Positions 35,683-46,000 of a stretch of DNA of 64,000 nt are shown piece after piece. The notes below the pieces were generated by a model, which saw nothing but the letters and a program-made list of their open reading frames with translations, was not told where the DNA came from and did no database searches. How positions within the stretch are numbered: the first letter of the stretch is position 1; each line of letters begins with the position of its first letter. The position numbers and the translations under genes are program-made. The DNA is from Rhizobium sp. BK418 (GTDB taxonomy: Bacteria > Pseudomonadota > Alphaproteobacteria > Rhizobiales > Rhizobiaceae). The stretch lies in contig NZ_SLZK01000006.1 of NCBI RefSeq assembly GCF_004341105.1, forward strand, positions 1 through 64,000, read 5' to 3'.

Positions 35683-38292
35683 ATGACGCTGCCCTCCGCG
35701 ACCTACCGGATTCAGTTCCGCAACGGCATGACCTTCGACAGTGCCTGCGAGCTCGTTCCCTATCTGAAATCGCTCGGCATCAGCCATCTCTACGCCTCGC
35801 CGATCTTTTCGGCGACCACCGGCTCGACGCACGGTTACGACATGACCGATGCCAATGAGATCGATCCGGTGCTTGGCGGCAGGGCAGGCTTCGATCGTCT
35901 GACGGCGGCACTTTCGAAAGTCGGAATGGAAGTGATCCTCGACATCGTACCGAACCACATGGCGGCGTCGCTGGAAAATGCCTGGTGGCGAAGTGTTCTC
36001 GAATTCGGAAGGCAAAGCCCTTTCGCAGACCATTTCGATATCGACTGGAGTGAACGGCTGACCCTGCCGCAGCTCGGTAAAAGCTTCGATGAGTGCCTTA
36101 CCGAGGACGAACTGACGATTGTCGTCGATGAGGCGCGGGGCAATCTCGCCATCGCCTACTACGACACGCTTCTGCCGTTGAGCAGGCGAAGCTACGCCAT
36201 GTTGGTGCAAAAGCTGGATGATCCGATCCTGACCGGGATGACGGAACTTGCGGGTTCTTCAGACGGTGACGCTTTGCATCGCGGCTTGCGCGATCTGATC
36301 TTCGAGGCTGGTGATTTCGCTCGCCTGAAGGAGGGACTGGCGGTACTTTCGCAGGACCAGCAGTTCATGCGAGAACTGCACAAAGCGCAGCATTGGCAGT
36401 TGCAGCCCTGGCAGGAGGCCTCCCGACATCTGAGCTACCGCCGTTTCTTCGAGGTGACGGGGCTGGTCGGCCTCAGGGTCGAGGATCCCAAGGTTTTCGA
36501 GGCAAGCCACCGGCTCGTGCTCGAACTGGTGCGGCAGGGCCAGGTGCAAGGCCTGCGCCTCGATCATATCGACGGGCTCGCGGAACCGACAGCCTATCTG
36601 CAGCGGCTGCGGCAAGCCGTCGGTACCGACACCTATATCGTCGTCGAAAAAATCCTTGGTGCGGGTGAGGAATTGCCCACTAGCTGGCCGGTGGAGGGAA
36701 CGACGGGATACGAATTCATTGCTACCCTGAGCGAGCTTTTCGTCGAAAGCGGCGGCTTGCAGACACTGAATACGGCCTACCGTCGTCTGGCCGCCGGAAA
36801 CGGAGATTTCGAGGAAGGGCGGCGCGCGGCGAAGACATTGATGGTCGAGCGCAATTTTGCCGGCGAGACGGGGCGCCTAACGCAGATTGCGCACGGCATC
36901 TTCCCCGAACTTGCCGAGGAGACGATCGCGCAAGCGATCCGAGAATTGCTGATCGCTTTTCCGGTCTACCGCACCTACGGGGCGGACGGGCCGCTTGATG
37001 CACGGGATGCTGCATTTCTGCAAACGGCAGTCGCATCAGCCGGCGGACATGTGCATGACTCCGAGACGCTCGAACGCATCGCGGCCATTCTGGAAGGCCC
37101 GGTTGACGATAACTCGGCGCGCGAATTCCGGATGCGCTTTCAGCAACTCTCCGGCCCGATCATGGCAAAGGCAATGGAGGACACTCTCTTCTACCGCTAC
37201 AACCGGCTCCTGGCGATGAACGAGGTTGGTGGGGAGCCGGACCATGCGCCGGGTGGGGTCGACGCGTTTCATCTGATGATGAAAGACCGTCAACAATCCC
37301 AGCCGTTCGGTGTTTCGACAACATCGACCCACGATACGAAGCGCGGAGAAGATGCGCGTGCAAGGCTTTATATCTTGAGCGAGGGCGCCGATGTCTTTGC
37401 CAACGCAATCGAGCATTGGTGCAGGCTGAATGCGAGCCACCGCAAGGAATTGCCGGACGGGGCGGCACCTGAACCCAATATTGAGTGGATGCTCTATCAG
37501 GCGCTCGCCGGTGCCTGGCCGAAGGATTTCGATCGCCGCCATGCAGACGGCTTGCGCGAGCGTTTTAGCGACTACGTGGAAAAGGCTATCCGTGAGGCGA
37601 AACTGCGCACCGATTGGACAGCATCCAATAGCGATTATGAAGAGGCCGTCCGCTCCTATGCCGCCGCGCTCCTATCGCCAGAAAACGACGCCTTCTTGGA
37701 AGATTTCGCCCGAGTGATGCAGCCCTTTATCGAAGCCGGCTATATCAACAGCCTCTCGCAGACACTGATCAAGCTGACGGCGCCCGGCATCCCCGACATC
37801 TATCAGGGGGCGGAAGGCTTCGATTTCAGTTTCGTCGATCCTGATAATCGCCGCCCGCCGGATTTCGACAGGCTGGCCAACTGGCTTGCCGAGGGCGCTC
37901 CGATCGCAAGGCTGCAAGCCGAGGCGCTGAAGCAACGTGTCATCCAAATCGGCCTGAAGCTTCGGCTGCAGCACGAGGCACTGTTCACGCGCGGGGAATA
38001 TCTGCCGCTTCTCGTCAACGGGACGAGGCGTGACCATGTTGTCGCCTTTGCCCGTCTGCTTGACGATGATTTTGCGATCACCGTCGTGCCACGGCTGATG
38101 TTCGGCTGGCTCGATCCCGGCGTGCTCTTTGCCGGTCCGGAATTCTGGGAGGATACGGCGATATCAGTGCCCTCGCCTCTCCATCGTCTCAAGGCCGATC
38201 TCCTGACCGGCAAGATGCTGGAGCCGGGAAGTGAGATATCACTCGCCGCCCTTCTCGGGGACCAGCCAGCGGCACTGATCGGGCCAGCCTGA
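35683..38292 (+). CDS. treY: Malto-oligosyltrehalose synthase
   Basis: An 869-residue GH13 enzyme that converts the reducing end of maltodextrins into an alpha,alpha-trehalosyl unit. LRLDHIDGL contains the nucleophile Asp294, YIVVEKILG the acid/base Glu322, and STTSTHDTKRGEDARAR the third conserved Asp region. The start TYRIQFRNGMTFDSA and the late APGIPDIYQG are family signatures. The partner treZ is not in the window. The start is fixed by conservation because the ribosome binding site is poor. Trehalose made this way helps desiccation and osmotic tolerance. Confidence 0.93.
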   Translation: MTLPSATYRIQFRNGMTFDSACELVPYLKSLGISHLYASPIFSATTGSTHGYDMTDANEIDPVLGGRAGFDRLTAALSKVGMEVILDIVPNHMAASLENAWWRSVLEFGRQSPFADHFDIDWSERLTLPQLGKSFDECLTEDELTIVVDEARGNLAIAYYDTLLPLSRRSYAMLVQKLDDPILTGMTELAGSSDGDALHRGLRDLIFEAGDFARLKEGLAVLSQDQQFMRELHKAQHWQLQPWQEASRHLSYRRFFEVTGLVGLRVEDPKVFEASHRLVLELVRQGQVQGLRLDHIDGLAEPTAYLQRLRQAVGTDTYIVVEKILGAGEELPTSWPVEGTTGYEFIATLSELFVESGGLQTLNTAYRRLAAGNGDFEEGRRAAKTLMVERNFAGETGRLTQIAHGIFPELAEETIAQAIRELLIAFPVYRTYGADGPLDARDAAFLQTAVASAGGHVHDSETLERIAAILEGPVDDNSAREFRMRFQQLSGPIMAKAMEDTLFYRYNRLLAMNEVGGEPDHAPGGVDAFHLMMKDRQQSQPFGVSTTSTHDTKRGEDARARLYILSEGADVFANAIEHWCRLNASHRKELPDGAAPEPNIEWMLYQALAGAWPKDFDRRHADGLRERFSDYVEKAIREAKLRTDWTASNSDYEEAVRSYAAALLSPENDAFLEDFARVMQPFIEAGYINSLSQTLIKLTAPGIPDIYQGAEGFDFSFVDPDNRRPPDFDRLANWLAEGAPIARLQAEALKQRVIQIGLKLRLQHEALFTRGEYLPLLVNGTRRDHVVAFARLLDDDFAITVVPRLMFGWLDPGVLFAGPEFWEDTAISVPSPLHRLKADLLTGKMLEPGSEISLAALLGDQPAALIGPA

Positions 38293-38329
38293 CATCAAAA
38301 ACCTAGAAACTAAGCCAGTAAAAATCTTG

Positions 38330-38360
38330 TTGACCTTCCAGTTGCTGGAAGGTTCATAAA
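38330..38360 (+). promoter_or_regulatory. MerR-type copper-responsive promoter of copA
   Basis: TTGACC (38330-38335) and CATAAA (38355-38360) are 19 bases apart, the over-long spacing typical of CueR/HmrR promoters. A perfect dyad lies in the spacer region: ACCTTCCAG (38333-38341) and CTGGAAGGT (38345-38353) around ttg. The likely activator is the HmrR gene two positions downstream. Confidence 0.8.
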
Positions 38361-38399
38361 GCTGTCCGGATGCCAGAAAGGCATGAAAGGCACAGTATT

Positions 38400-40931
38400 A
38401 TGGATAACAAGCACGACCATCATCACGGCCACGGCCACCACCACCGCGCAGACGGCGGACAATGCGGATGCAGCCACGATGAAAAACACCCAGATATGGT
38501 CGCGCGCGATCCCGTCTGCGGCATGGTGGTCGATCCCGATGCCGGCAAGCCTGCTATCGACTATGAAGGTCGCAGCTATCATTTCTGCAGCGATGGCTGC
38601 CGGAAGAAATTCGAGGCGGCACCGCAGGATTACCTGACTGCCAAGGACCCGGTCTGCGGCATGAATGTCGAGCGCGCCAGCGCCAAACATTTCCTGAAAC
38701 ACGACGGCGAGAAGTTCTACTTCTGCTCAGCTGGTTGCAAGGCGAAGTTTGAAGCCAACCCCGAGACCTATCTTCATGGAAAGAAGCATGCAGCAGCAGC
38801 CATGCCGAAAGGCACGCTCTATACCTGCCCCATGCATCCCGAGGTCATCAGCGACCACCCCGGCGACTGCCCGAAATGCGGCATGGCGCTGGAGCCGATG
38901 GGCATCCCACCCGAGGATGAAGGTCCGAACCCGGAGCTCGTCGATTTCACGCGCCGCCTGTGGATCAGCGCCATCCTGGCCGTCCCGCTCCTCGTCCTCA
39001 CCATGGGACCGATGATCGGACTTGCCTTCCCGCGCGAGGCGCTTGGCGAACCCGTGGCGAGTTATGTCGAATTGCTGCTCGCAACGCCGGTGGTCCTCTG
39101 GGCAGCCCTTCCCTTCTTCCGCCGGGCTTGGGCATCGCTCGTCAACCGCAGCCCAAACATGTGGACGCTGATCGGTCTCGGCGTCGGCACGGCGTATCTC
39201 TATAGTGTCGTGGCGACCCTGGCGCCCGCTCTCTTCCCGCACAGTTTCCGCGGCCATGGCGGCTCCGTCCCTGTTTATTTCGAGGCGGCGGCCGTTATCG
39301 TGGCGCTCGTCTTCGTGGGGCAAGTGCTGGAATTGAAGGCGCGCGAGCGCACTGGCTCAGCGATCCGCGCACTACTCGATCTTGCGCCGAAAACCGCACG
39401 CCGCATTAATGCCGACGGCAGCGAGAACGACGTACCTATCGATGACGTTGAGGCCGGCGACCGCTTGCGCGTGCGCCCCGGCGAACGTGTGCCCGTTGAC
39501 GGCTCAGTCATCGAGGGGCAATCCACGATAGACGAATCGATGATCACGGGTGAACCTTTGCCGGTCGAGAAGGTCAAGGGCGACGCACTGACCGGCGGCA
39601 CGATGAACAAGAATGGTGCGCTGGTCATGACCGCCGAAAAGGTCGGCGCCGAGACAACGCTCTCACGTATCGTCGACATGGTAGCAAAGGCGCAGCGTTC
39701 GCGCGCGCCGATCCAGGGTGCCGTCGATCGCGTCTCGGCGGTCTTCGTACCGGCCGTTGTCGCAGCCGCCATTGCCGCCTTCCTCATCTGGTCCTTCGTC
39801 GGGCCGGAGCCGCGGCTTGCCAATGCACTGCTTGCCGCTGTCGCCGTGCTGATCATCGCCTGCCCCTGCGCGCTCGGCCTCGCGACACCGATGTCGATCA
39901 TGATCGCCACGGGGCGTGGCGCACAGGAAGGTGTCCTGATCAAGGATGCCGAAGCGCTGGAGCGTTTTTCCAAGGTCGACACGTTGATTGTCGACAAGAC
40001 CGGCACGCTGACTGAAGGCAAACCCAAGCTGACGGATGTGGCTGTATCATCGGGTGTTGACGAGGCGGATCTGCTGGCGCTTGCCGCAAGCCTCGAGCGT
40101 GGCTCCGAACACCCTCTGGCAGAGGCAATCGTCTCGGGTGCGGAAGAACACGGCCTCACTTTCAACGATGTCACTGGCTTCGAGGCAAAGACCGGTAAGG
40201 GCGTGTTGGGCAGGGTCGGTGGTATGTCCGTCGCGCTCGGCAATGCCGCGATGCTCGCCGAACTCGGCATCGATCCCTCGCCGCTATCCGAAAAGACCGA
40301 GGCGCTGCGCGGGGAAGGCAAGACCGTCATGTTCGTCGTGCTCGATGGCGGGCTCGCCGGTCTCCTCGCCGTTGCCGACCGCATCAAGCCGACGACGGCA
40401 GCGGCCATCAAGGCGCTGCATGACAGCGGACTGAAGATCATCATGGCGACCGGCGATAACGAACGCACGGCGCGCGCGGTGGCAAAAAGTCTCGGCATCG
40501 ATGAAGTCCGTGCCGACGTCCTGCCCGAAGAGAAGAAATCGCTTGTCGATGAACTTCGCGCAAAGGGCGCCGTCATTGCCATGGCGGGTGACGGGGTCAA
40601 TGATGCGCCGGCACTCGCGGCAGCCGATGTCGGCATCGCCATGGGCACGGGTGCCGATGTTGCGATGGAAAGCGCCGGCATTACATTGGTGAAGGGTGAT
40701 CTTAACGGAATCGTGCGCGCAAGGCGGCTGGCTGAGGCGACGATGCGCAACATCCGCGAGAACCTCGGCTTTGCTTTCGGCTACAATGCCCTCGGCGTTC
40801 CCGTGGCAGCCGGTGTGCTCTATCCGATCTTCGGCCTCTTACTCTCGCCGATGATTGCCGCTGCCGCCATGAGCCTCTCCTCGGTTTCGGTCATCGGCAA
40901 TGCGCTGAGGCTCAGGGTGGAAAAACTCTAA
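38400..40931 (+). CDS. copA: Copper-exporting P1B-type ATPase with two YHS domains
   Basis: From the ATG at 38400 (AAAGG nine bases upstream) the protein has 843 residues. A His-rich head (HHHGHGHHH) is followed by two YHS metal-binding domains (about 37-78 and 83-124, each DPVCGM...FCS.GC) and a heavy-metal-binding domain YTCPMHPE...CPKCGM (141-166). The ATPase core has the TGEP loop, the membrane CPC motif (Cys488, Cys490) and the phosphorylation motif DKTGT (Asp532), then GDGVNDAPAL. Classical HMA domains are absent. It should pump Cu(I) to the periplasm. An ATG at 38370 is an alternative start, but it lies near the expected transcription start. Confidence 0.92.
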   Translation: MDNKHDHHHGHGHHHRADGGQCGCSHDEKHPDMVARDPVCGMVVDPDAGKPAIDYEGRSYHFCSDGCRKKFEAAPQDYLTAKDPVCGMNVERASAKHFLKHDGEKFYFCSAGCKAKFEANPETYLHGKKHAAAAMPKGTLYTCPMHPEVISDHPGDCPKCGMALEPMGIPPEDEGPNPELVDFTRRLWISAILAVPLLVLTMGPMIGLAFPREALGEPVASYVELLLATPVVLWAALPFFRRAWASLVNRSPNMWTLIGLGVGTAYLYSVVATLAPALFPHSFRGHGGSVPVYFEAAAVIVALVFVGQVLELKARERTGSAIRALLDLAPKTARRINADGSENDVPIDDVEAGDRLRVRPGERVPVDGSVIEGQSTIDESMITGEPLPVEKVKGDALTGGTMNKNGALVMTAEKVGAETTLSRIVDMVAKAQRSRAPIQGAVDRVSAVFVPAVVAAAIAAFLIWSFVGPEPRLANALLAAVAVLIIACPCALGLATPMSIMIATGRGAQEGVLIKDAEALERFSKVDTLIVDKTGTLTEGKPKLTDVAVSSGVDEADLLALAASLERGSEHPLAEAIVSGAEEHGLTFNDVTGFEAKTGKGVLGRVGGMSVALGNAAMLAELGIDPSPLSEKTEALRGEGKTVMFVVLDGGLAGLLAVADRIKPTTAAAIKALHDSGLKIIMATGDNERTARAVAKSLGIDEVRADVLPEEKKSLVDELRAKGAVIAMAGDGVNDAPALAAADVGIAMGTGADVAMESAGITLVKGDLNGIVRARRLAEATMRNIRENLGFAFGYNALGVPVAAGVLYPIFGLLLSPMIAAAAMSLSSVSVIGNALRLRVEKL

Positions 40932-40940
40932 AGGAACCAG

Positions 40941-41336
40941 GTGATGAATATCGGCGAAGCTTCAGAACGGTCCGGCCTGCCTTCAAAGACTATCCGTTAT
41001 TACGAGGATATCGGCCTCATCCGCCCCGATCGGGGCGGAAACGGCTACCGCGATTACGCGGCCTCCGATGTGCACAAGCTACGCTTCCTGCAGCGCTCGC
41101 GCGGCCTTGGCTTTTCGGTGGAGGAGTGTCGCCAGCTTCTGGCGCTCTACGAAGACAAGAGCCGGGCGAGCGCCGACGTCAAGGGAATCGCCGAGGCGAA
41201 GCTCTCGGAAATCGATCGCAAGATCCGCGAACTGACGGAGTTGCGGCATACGCTCGAACATCTCGTTCATGCCTGCCACGGCAATGATCGTCCCGACTGC
41301 CCGATCCTCGAAGAACTTTCGGACAGCGCAGGCTGA
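40941..41336 (+). CDS. hmrR: MerR-family copper regulator, HmrR/CueR-like
   Basis: A 131-residue regulator with an N-terminal winged helix (NIGEASERSGLPSKTIRYYEDIGLI), a long dimerisation helix and the metal loop CHGNDRPDCPI. The two Cys are spaced as in CueR, which binds Cu(I). It lies ten bases after copA and probably shares its transcript, giving autoregulation through the promoter at 38330-38360. A second ATG directly follows the first, so the start may be one codon later. Confidence 0.92.
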   Translation: MMNIGEASERSGLPSKTIRYYEDIGLIRPDRGGNGYRDYAASDVHKLRFLQRSRGLGFSVEECRQLLALYEDKSRASADVKGIAEAKLSEIDRKIRELTELRHTLEHLVHACHGNDRPDCPILEELSDSAG

Positions 41337-41397
41337 CGGTGCGGCCTCCTCTTGAAAGCGCGGGGCATCCTGTCGCTATATATCCGCAAAATGGCGG

Positions 41398-41688
41398 CTA
41401 GCCCTGGCTGGCGGCCTCGGAAGGCTTCTCATCTTCGGCCTCCTCGTTCTGTTCGTCCTCGACCATGGCTCCGTCAAGTCGATGCTTGATCGCTAGCGCA
41501 TAGATGACATCGAGAATATTGCGGTCTCTCAGGTGGGGATCGGTCAACGCCAGCAGCGAAGCGCGAACGATCTTCTTGCTGGACGCCTTCGGACAACGCT
41601 TGCGGACGAAATCATAAAGCGCATCACCCACAAGTCCTTCCATGGCGCCGTCCACGAGAGCCTCGTAGACCCGCTTCTTCTCTTTCAT
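41398..41688 (-). CDS. Conserved small protein of unknown function
   Basis: A 96-residue protein, mostly helical, with a basic first half (MKEKKRVYEALVDGAMEGLVG, RKRCPKASSKKIVRASLLAL) and a strongly acidic tail (EDEQNEEAEDEKPSEAAS). It resembles short conserved rhizobial proteins without assigned function. No signal or membrane segment is seen. It lies convergent to hmrR with 61 bases between. Confidence 0.55.
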   Translation of the reverse strand: MKEKKRVYEALVDGAMEGLVGDALYDFVRKRCPKASSKKIVRASLLALTDPHLRDRNILDVIYALAIKHRLDGAMVEDEQNEEAEDEKPSEAASQG

Positions 41689-41800
41689 TTTCTATGTTCC
41701 CCACACATTAGCGGGGCATACTCTGTCATGTAACTGTCACAAACAACAGCAGACCGTGATATGTCGACAATTGCTCAGCGGTGCAATCTAGGAAAGCGTC

Positions 41801-42049
41801 TCATTTTGCTTCCGAATTCGTCTTCAACCTTACACCCATGCCACCTGGAACCATCTCTCCCTCCCCTTGAAAAATGATTCCCGCAGACTCGAACGTTAAC
41901 TTGATAAGCCGGAGATTGCTTTCCCGCATCTCGCCGCCTTTTTCGAAGGCTCGAATAGAGACCGAGCTGATGGCTGTGCGCTCGGCAAGATCATTCTGGG
42001 TCCAGTTAAGTAGCGCTCTTGCAGCGCGACACTGAGGAGGCTTGATCAT
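41801..42049 (-). CDS. XRE-family helix-turn-helix regulator
   Basis: From the ATG at 42049 the product has 82 residues. An HTH_3 fold runs from CRAARALLNWTQNDLAERTAIS through VSIRAFEKGG, where WTQNDLAERTAISSVSIRAFE is the helix-turn-helix. The tail VKLTFE-like segment (LIKLTFESAGIIFQGEGEMV) is common in single-domain rhizobial regulators. The open frame begins 13 codons earlier, at 42088. It is divergent from the LysR gene; 117 bases separate the starts. Target unknown. Confidence 0.75.
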   Translation of the reverse strand: MIKPPQCRAARALLNWTQNDLAERTAISSVSIRAFEKGGEMRESNLRLIKLTFESAGIIFQGEGEMVPGGMGVRLKTNSEAK

Positions 42050-42166
42050 AAAAACTTTCTTTTTCCGAAAGTTGAGTATTGAAAACAAAAGTCTTCCGTG
42101 CTATGAGCCTCCAACTTATCTTTTGCGAGGCGCGGTTGCAATCAATGCACGCGTCAGGGGCAATCT

Positions 42167-43057
42167 ATGGAACTACGCCAGCTATCCTACTTCGTTGCGG
42201 TGGCCGAGGAGCTGCATTTCGGCAGAGCCGCAGCCAAGGTGCATATCGCCCAGCCGGCTCTGTCGAACCAGGTCATGGCATTGGAGAAGGAACTCGGCGT
42301 ACAGCTCTTCATCCGCTCGACCCGGCGGGTGGAGCTGACGCGGGCAGGGGCGGCGTTCTACGAGCGGTCAGTGCGGATCCTGAGTGAGATCGACCTGTCG
42401 AGGGAGATTGCCCGGTCAGTTGCCGGCAAGACGGCGAGGAGGATTGCCATTGGTACCGTCTATCCCGCTACCATCGGCGTGCTGCCATCCTTCCTGTCGC
42501 GCATCGGCCGCAAATATCCCGATATCCGCATGCATATCGAAAGCGGCACCACCGATGACATCATCCGCCATATCGAGGCAGGCCGCATCAACCTCGGCTT
42601 CATCCGGCCGGTGGAGAATATCGGCTCGTTGCGTTTCTTCTCGATCGCCCATGAGCGCTACCTGCTGGCCGTGGCCAAAGAGAGCCCGCTGTCATTGAAG
42701 AGCGAGATCGATCTTGAGGATCTGCGCTCCGAAAAGATCATCTCGTTTTCCCGTCAGAACCTCTCCTACAGCGAGCGCTATTTTGCCGAAAAGTTCGAGG
42801 AGCACGATCTGACCGACAATGTCGCTTACACCTGTGACGACACCTTCTCGCTGGTGTCGCTGGTCTCGGCCGGTCTTGGCATCGGCTTCGTGCCGGAATG
42901 GACGCAGGATCTGCCGAACCGCGGCTTTGAGCTGAAGAAGGTGAGGGGGATCGATTTCAAGATAGGGCTCGGTGTCGCCTGGAACCGGGAAGACCCGACT
43001 GCCGGCCGTGACGACATCATCGATATTGCGCGGTCATTGGCGCGGCCGGGACGATAA
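42167..43057 (+). CDS. LysR-family transcriptional regulator
   Basis: A 296-residue regulator with the N-terminal winged helix (ELRQLSYFVAVAEELHFGRA, QPALSNQVMALEKELG) and a type 2 periplasmic-binding-like effector domain. Its sequence is closest in style to the CatR/BenM aromatic-acid group, but no pathway gene adjoins it, so the regulon cannot be named. It converges on traA with 16 bases between the stops. Confidence 0.85.
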   Translation: MELRQLSYFVAVAEELHFGRAAAKVHIAQPALSNQVMALEKELGVQLFIRSTRRVELTRAGAAFYERSVRILSEIDLSREIARSVAGKTARRIAIGTVYPATIGVLPSFLSRIGRKYPDIRMHIESGTTDDIIRHIEAGRINLGFIRPVENIGSLRFFSIAHERYLLAVAKESPLSLKSEIDLEDLRSEKIISFSRQNLSYSERYFAEKFEEHDLTDNVAYTCDDTFSLVSLVSAGLGIGFVPEWTQDLPNRGFELKKVRGIDFKIGLGVAWNREDPTAGRDDIIDIARSLARPGR

Positions 43058-43073
43058 ATTTTGATCATATATG

Positions 43074-46000
43074 CTATTTCAGGGCTAGTCCCTGAGTCTT
43101 CGTTGTTTGCATTATCTCCGCTTGCTTAAGTGCTATGACAGAACGCTCAAACGCAGAAATTTGCTGGACAGTCCGCATCGAGGTCCAGGCGGCCTCGATC
43201 TCAAGCCTTTGCGCGGAGGTCATGCCGGCGGTAAGAACACTGAACGCTTCTCCCGTAGCGTCCTTTGCCGTTATTCCTAGAAAAGCGCGCTCCCCGAACC
43301 GTTGAGAAACGGCGCGCGCAAATCCTTCGAGCTCGGCCTTTACCTTTGCGTCGGCGAGCACAAGTTCCAGGCCAGCCGAGCGATCGTTTCGATTGATCGC
43401 TTCGCGAACACGCTCGAGAACAGCTTTGGCGCCCTGTGACAGATCTGGGATTTCTACCGATAATTTCTCGCGTCGAGTCACTTCTTCTATTTCAGCCCTG
43501 CGGGCGATCTGAACTCGCATCTTCAAGAAACGCTCCAGAGAGCGAGCCAGGGCTGGAACATTTACGGACGCAATTTCCCGCTCGCGCGTGTCGCTCTTTC
43601 CGGCCAAGAAGCCTGTCTTTCCTTTGAGAGCGCCATATAATTCCGGCGTGTTCGCGATCTTCGAAATTGTATCCTCAGCCACCTTTGCATCGTTGATCAT
43701 CGCGTCGACGTTGACCGCTTTGAATGCGGCCTCTGGGTGAGCATAGACAAGACGAAACCGAAGCGAGAGATCCTCCCACCCTTTCTTTAGGCTTGGATCC
43801 GCGCCGAGCCGGACCTCTATGGCCTGTGCCATCGACTGAGGGAAGGTCGTGATACCGGATACCATCGGCTTCGCTGTCTTGCCTCCACTCACAAGGTCCG
43901 CCGTCGAGCCGATCCTCGCGAAACCGAGCCTTTTGCCGACGGCGGCCAGACGGGTAGCGAGACGGAAAAGCATCCCTTTTTGCATGACTACCCAATCGAG
44001 CCGATCTTGAAGGATCGATCGTGCAACCCGAACGATGTGCATACCGCGGCGTTCGGCATAAAGCAGAGCCTCCCGATAAAAGCGTTCGCCTCCGTAGTCG
44101 AGAGTCGTCTCCTTGGCGTTCCTTCGTGACAGCGTGGCCGCGAGCCCTCCTGCCTTTTCGAACGACCGGCGGCCGTAATAGATGGCAAGATCTTCGCGAT
44201 GCCGCGTCATCGCCACATATGTCAGGTGCCGCTCCAAGGAGAGCGAGGCGAGCAGCTTGACCTGATCGACGGTGGCGCCTTGGCTCTTGTGAATCGTCGT
44301 TGCATAACCGTGATCGACATGGTGATAGAAACGCTGCTCCACGACGACCTGCCGGAGATCGGCGCCCGTACCAACCTCGGCTACGATACGATTAGACGAA
44401 GCATCGATCACCCTGCCGAGCAGGCCATTCTTGACGCCGAGCGCACTATCGTTCTTCAGAAAGACGATTTGGTCTCCGCGGGCGAAATTTCGTTTGCCGT
44501 CTGCCGTCTCGAAGGTGAAGCCATCGGCGACGATGTTGCGCTCGATTAACATGGCGCGTGCCTTCTCGTTCAGGGCGCGCACGTCGCGGCGCAGATGCGC
44601 CAGGATGAGTGATGTCTTGTTCGGATCGTAGTCTCGCGACCAATCCGATATCAGAGCGGCGACGGCTTGCGCCTTCAACTCCGAACCCATTATCCTATCG
44701 TTGGCGCGATAGGCATCAATTGCCCTATCGATATTGCCGCGGGCAAGTTCAAGCGACGCCTCGCGCATCCACTCGGCTTCCTGGCGGTAGATCGTATCGA
44801 GTTCGGCATAGCCGATGCGATCGGCAATCGCCCGAAAGGCGGCACCGGCCTCGATCGGCTGCAGTTGTTCCGGATCGCCGACGAGGACGAGCTTGGCACC
44901 GGTTCTGGTTACTGCCTCAACAAAATACGCCATCTGCCTTGACGACACCATGCCGGCCTCGTCGAGCACAAAGACAGTCTTACCATCGATATGATCGCGG
45001 CCTTGGCTCCAACGCAGTTCCCAGGATGAGAGTGTGCGCGAGGCGATGCCGGCCTCCTTCTCCAGGCCCTCCGCTGCCTTGCCGGCAAGTGCACCGCCAA
45101 TGACACGGTAACCCGCCGACTCCCAGGCCTCGCGGGCAGCGTTCATCATCGTGGTCTTGCCGGCACCGGCACGTCCGACGACTGCGACCATCCGCCCGTC
45201 GCCAGTAACATGTTCGAGGGCTGCCTTCTGCTCATCGGACAGCAGCGCGTGCCGCAAAAACATTGCCTGCAGGACGTTGCCCTTGATGCCATGCGACGAA
45301 CGCTGTGATAGCCAGTTTGCTCGTTTTGCCATTTCGGATTCCAAGAGGATCATTTCGCGCGTGGTATATCGTGCTGGCGAGCGTTGACCGGTCGCAAGAT
45401 CGATGCGCTCGCCTTCGAGCCTGACAGCGCGTGGACTCTTCAGGATCCGTGCCATCAGGATCCGGAATCGCTCTTCCCCGTCGATATACCGATGCAAGAC
45501 TCTAGCCACATCGCGTTCGTCGAAGACGCTTTTTTCCCGCGTGATCAGGTCGAGCACCAGGTTGGGATTGCGCGAGATACGCGTCGCGTTCTCAGTGCGC
45601 CGTTCTTCTTGCAACTCGAGCCGATCAAGCGAGACGGGCTGACCTGATCTGGCGGCTTTTCGCTCAATCGCTTTAGTGCGAACGCCGAGATGGACGGTTG
45701 GCACCAACTCGATCCCCTGCTTTTCGTAGGAGCGGCCATCAACCCTTATATCGTGACCGGCAAGAGCTAAGTGGCGATTTAGTTCGGCAAACCAACCGTC
45801 GCGGAGCGTATTAAACTCCTCGATACTACCTAACCAGCGCTTGTAGACGATTTTGCCCGCACCAGTGCGGATCGGGCGGCCTTGATCTCCCAGCAGCGGA
45901 ACGATACTTGGACCAAAGCCAGTTTCAGTCAGCGGGCGAACTGTGATCATCAGATGCACATGTGGATTGCCGGGCGCGTTATGATACACCCAATCGGCCA

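Noticed and set aside
39275..40753. 492-codon leftward frame across copA
   Set aside because: Ser/Ala/Thr-rich low-complexity shadow of a well-supported ATPase gene.
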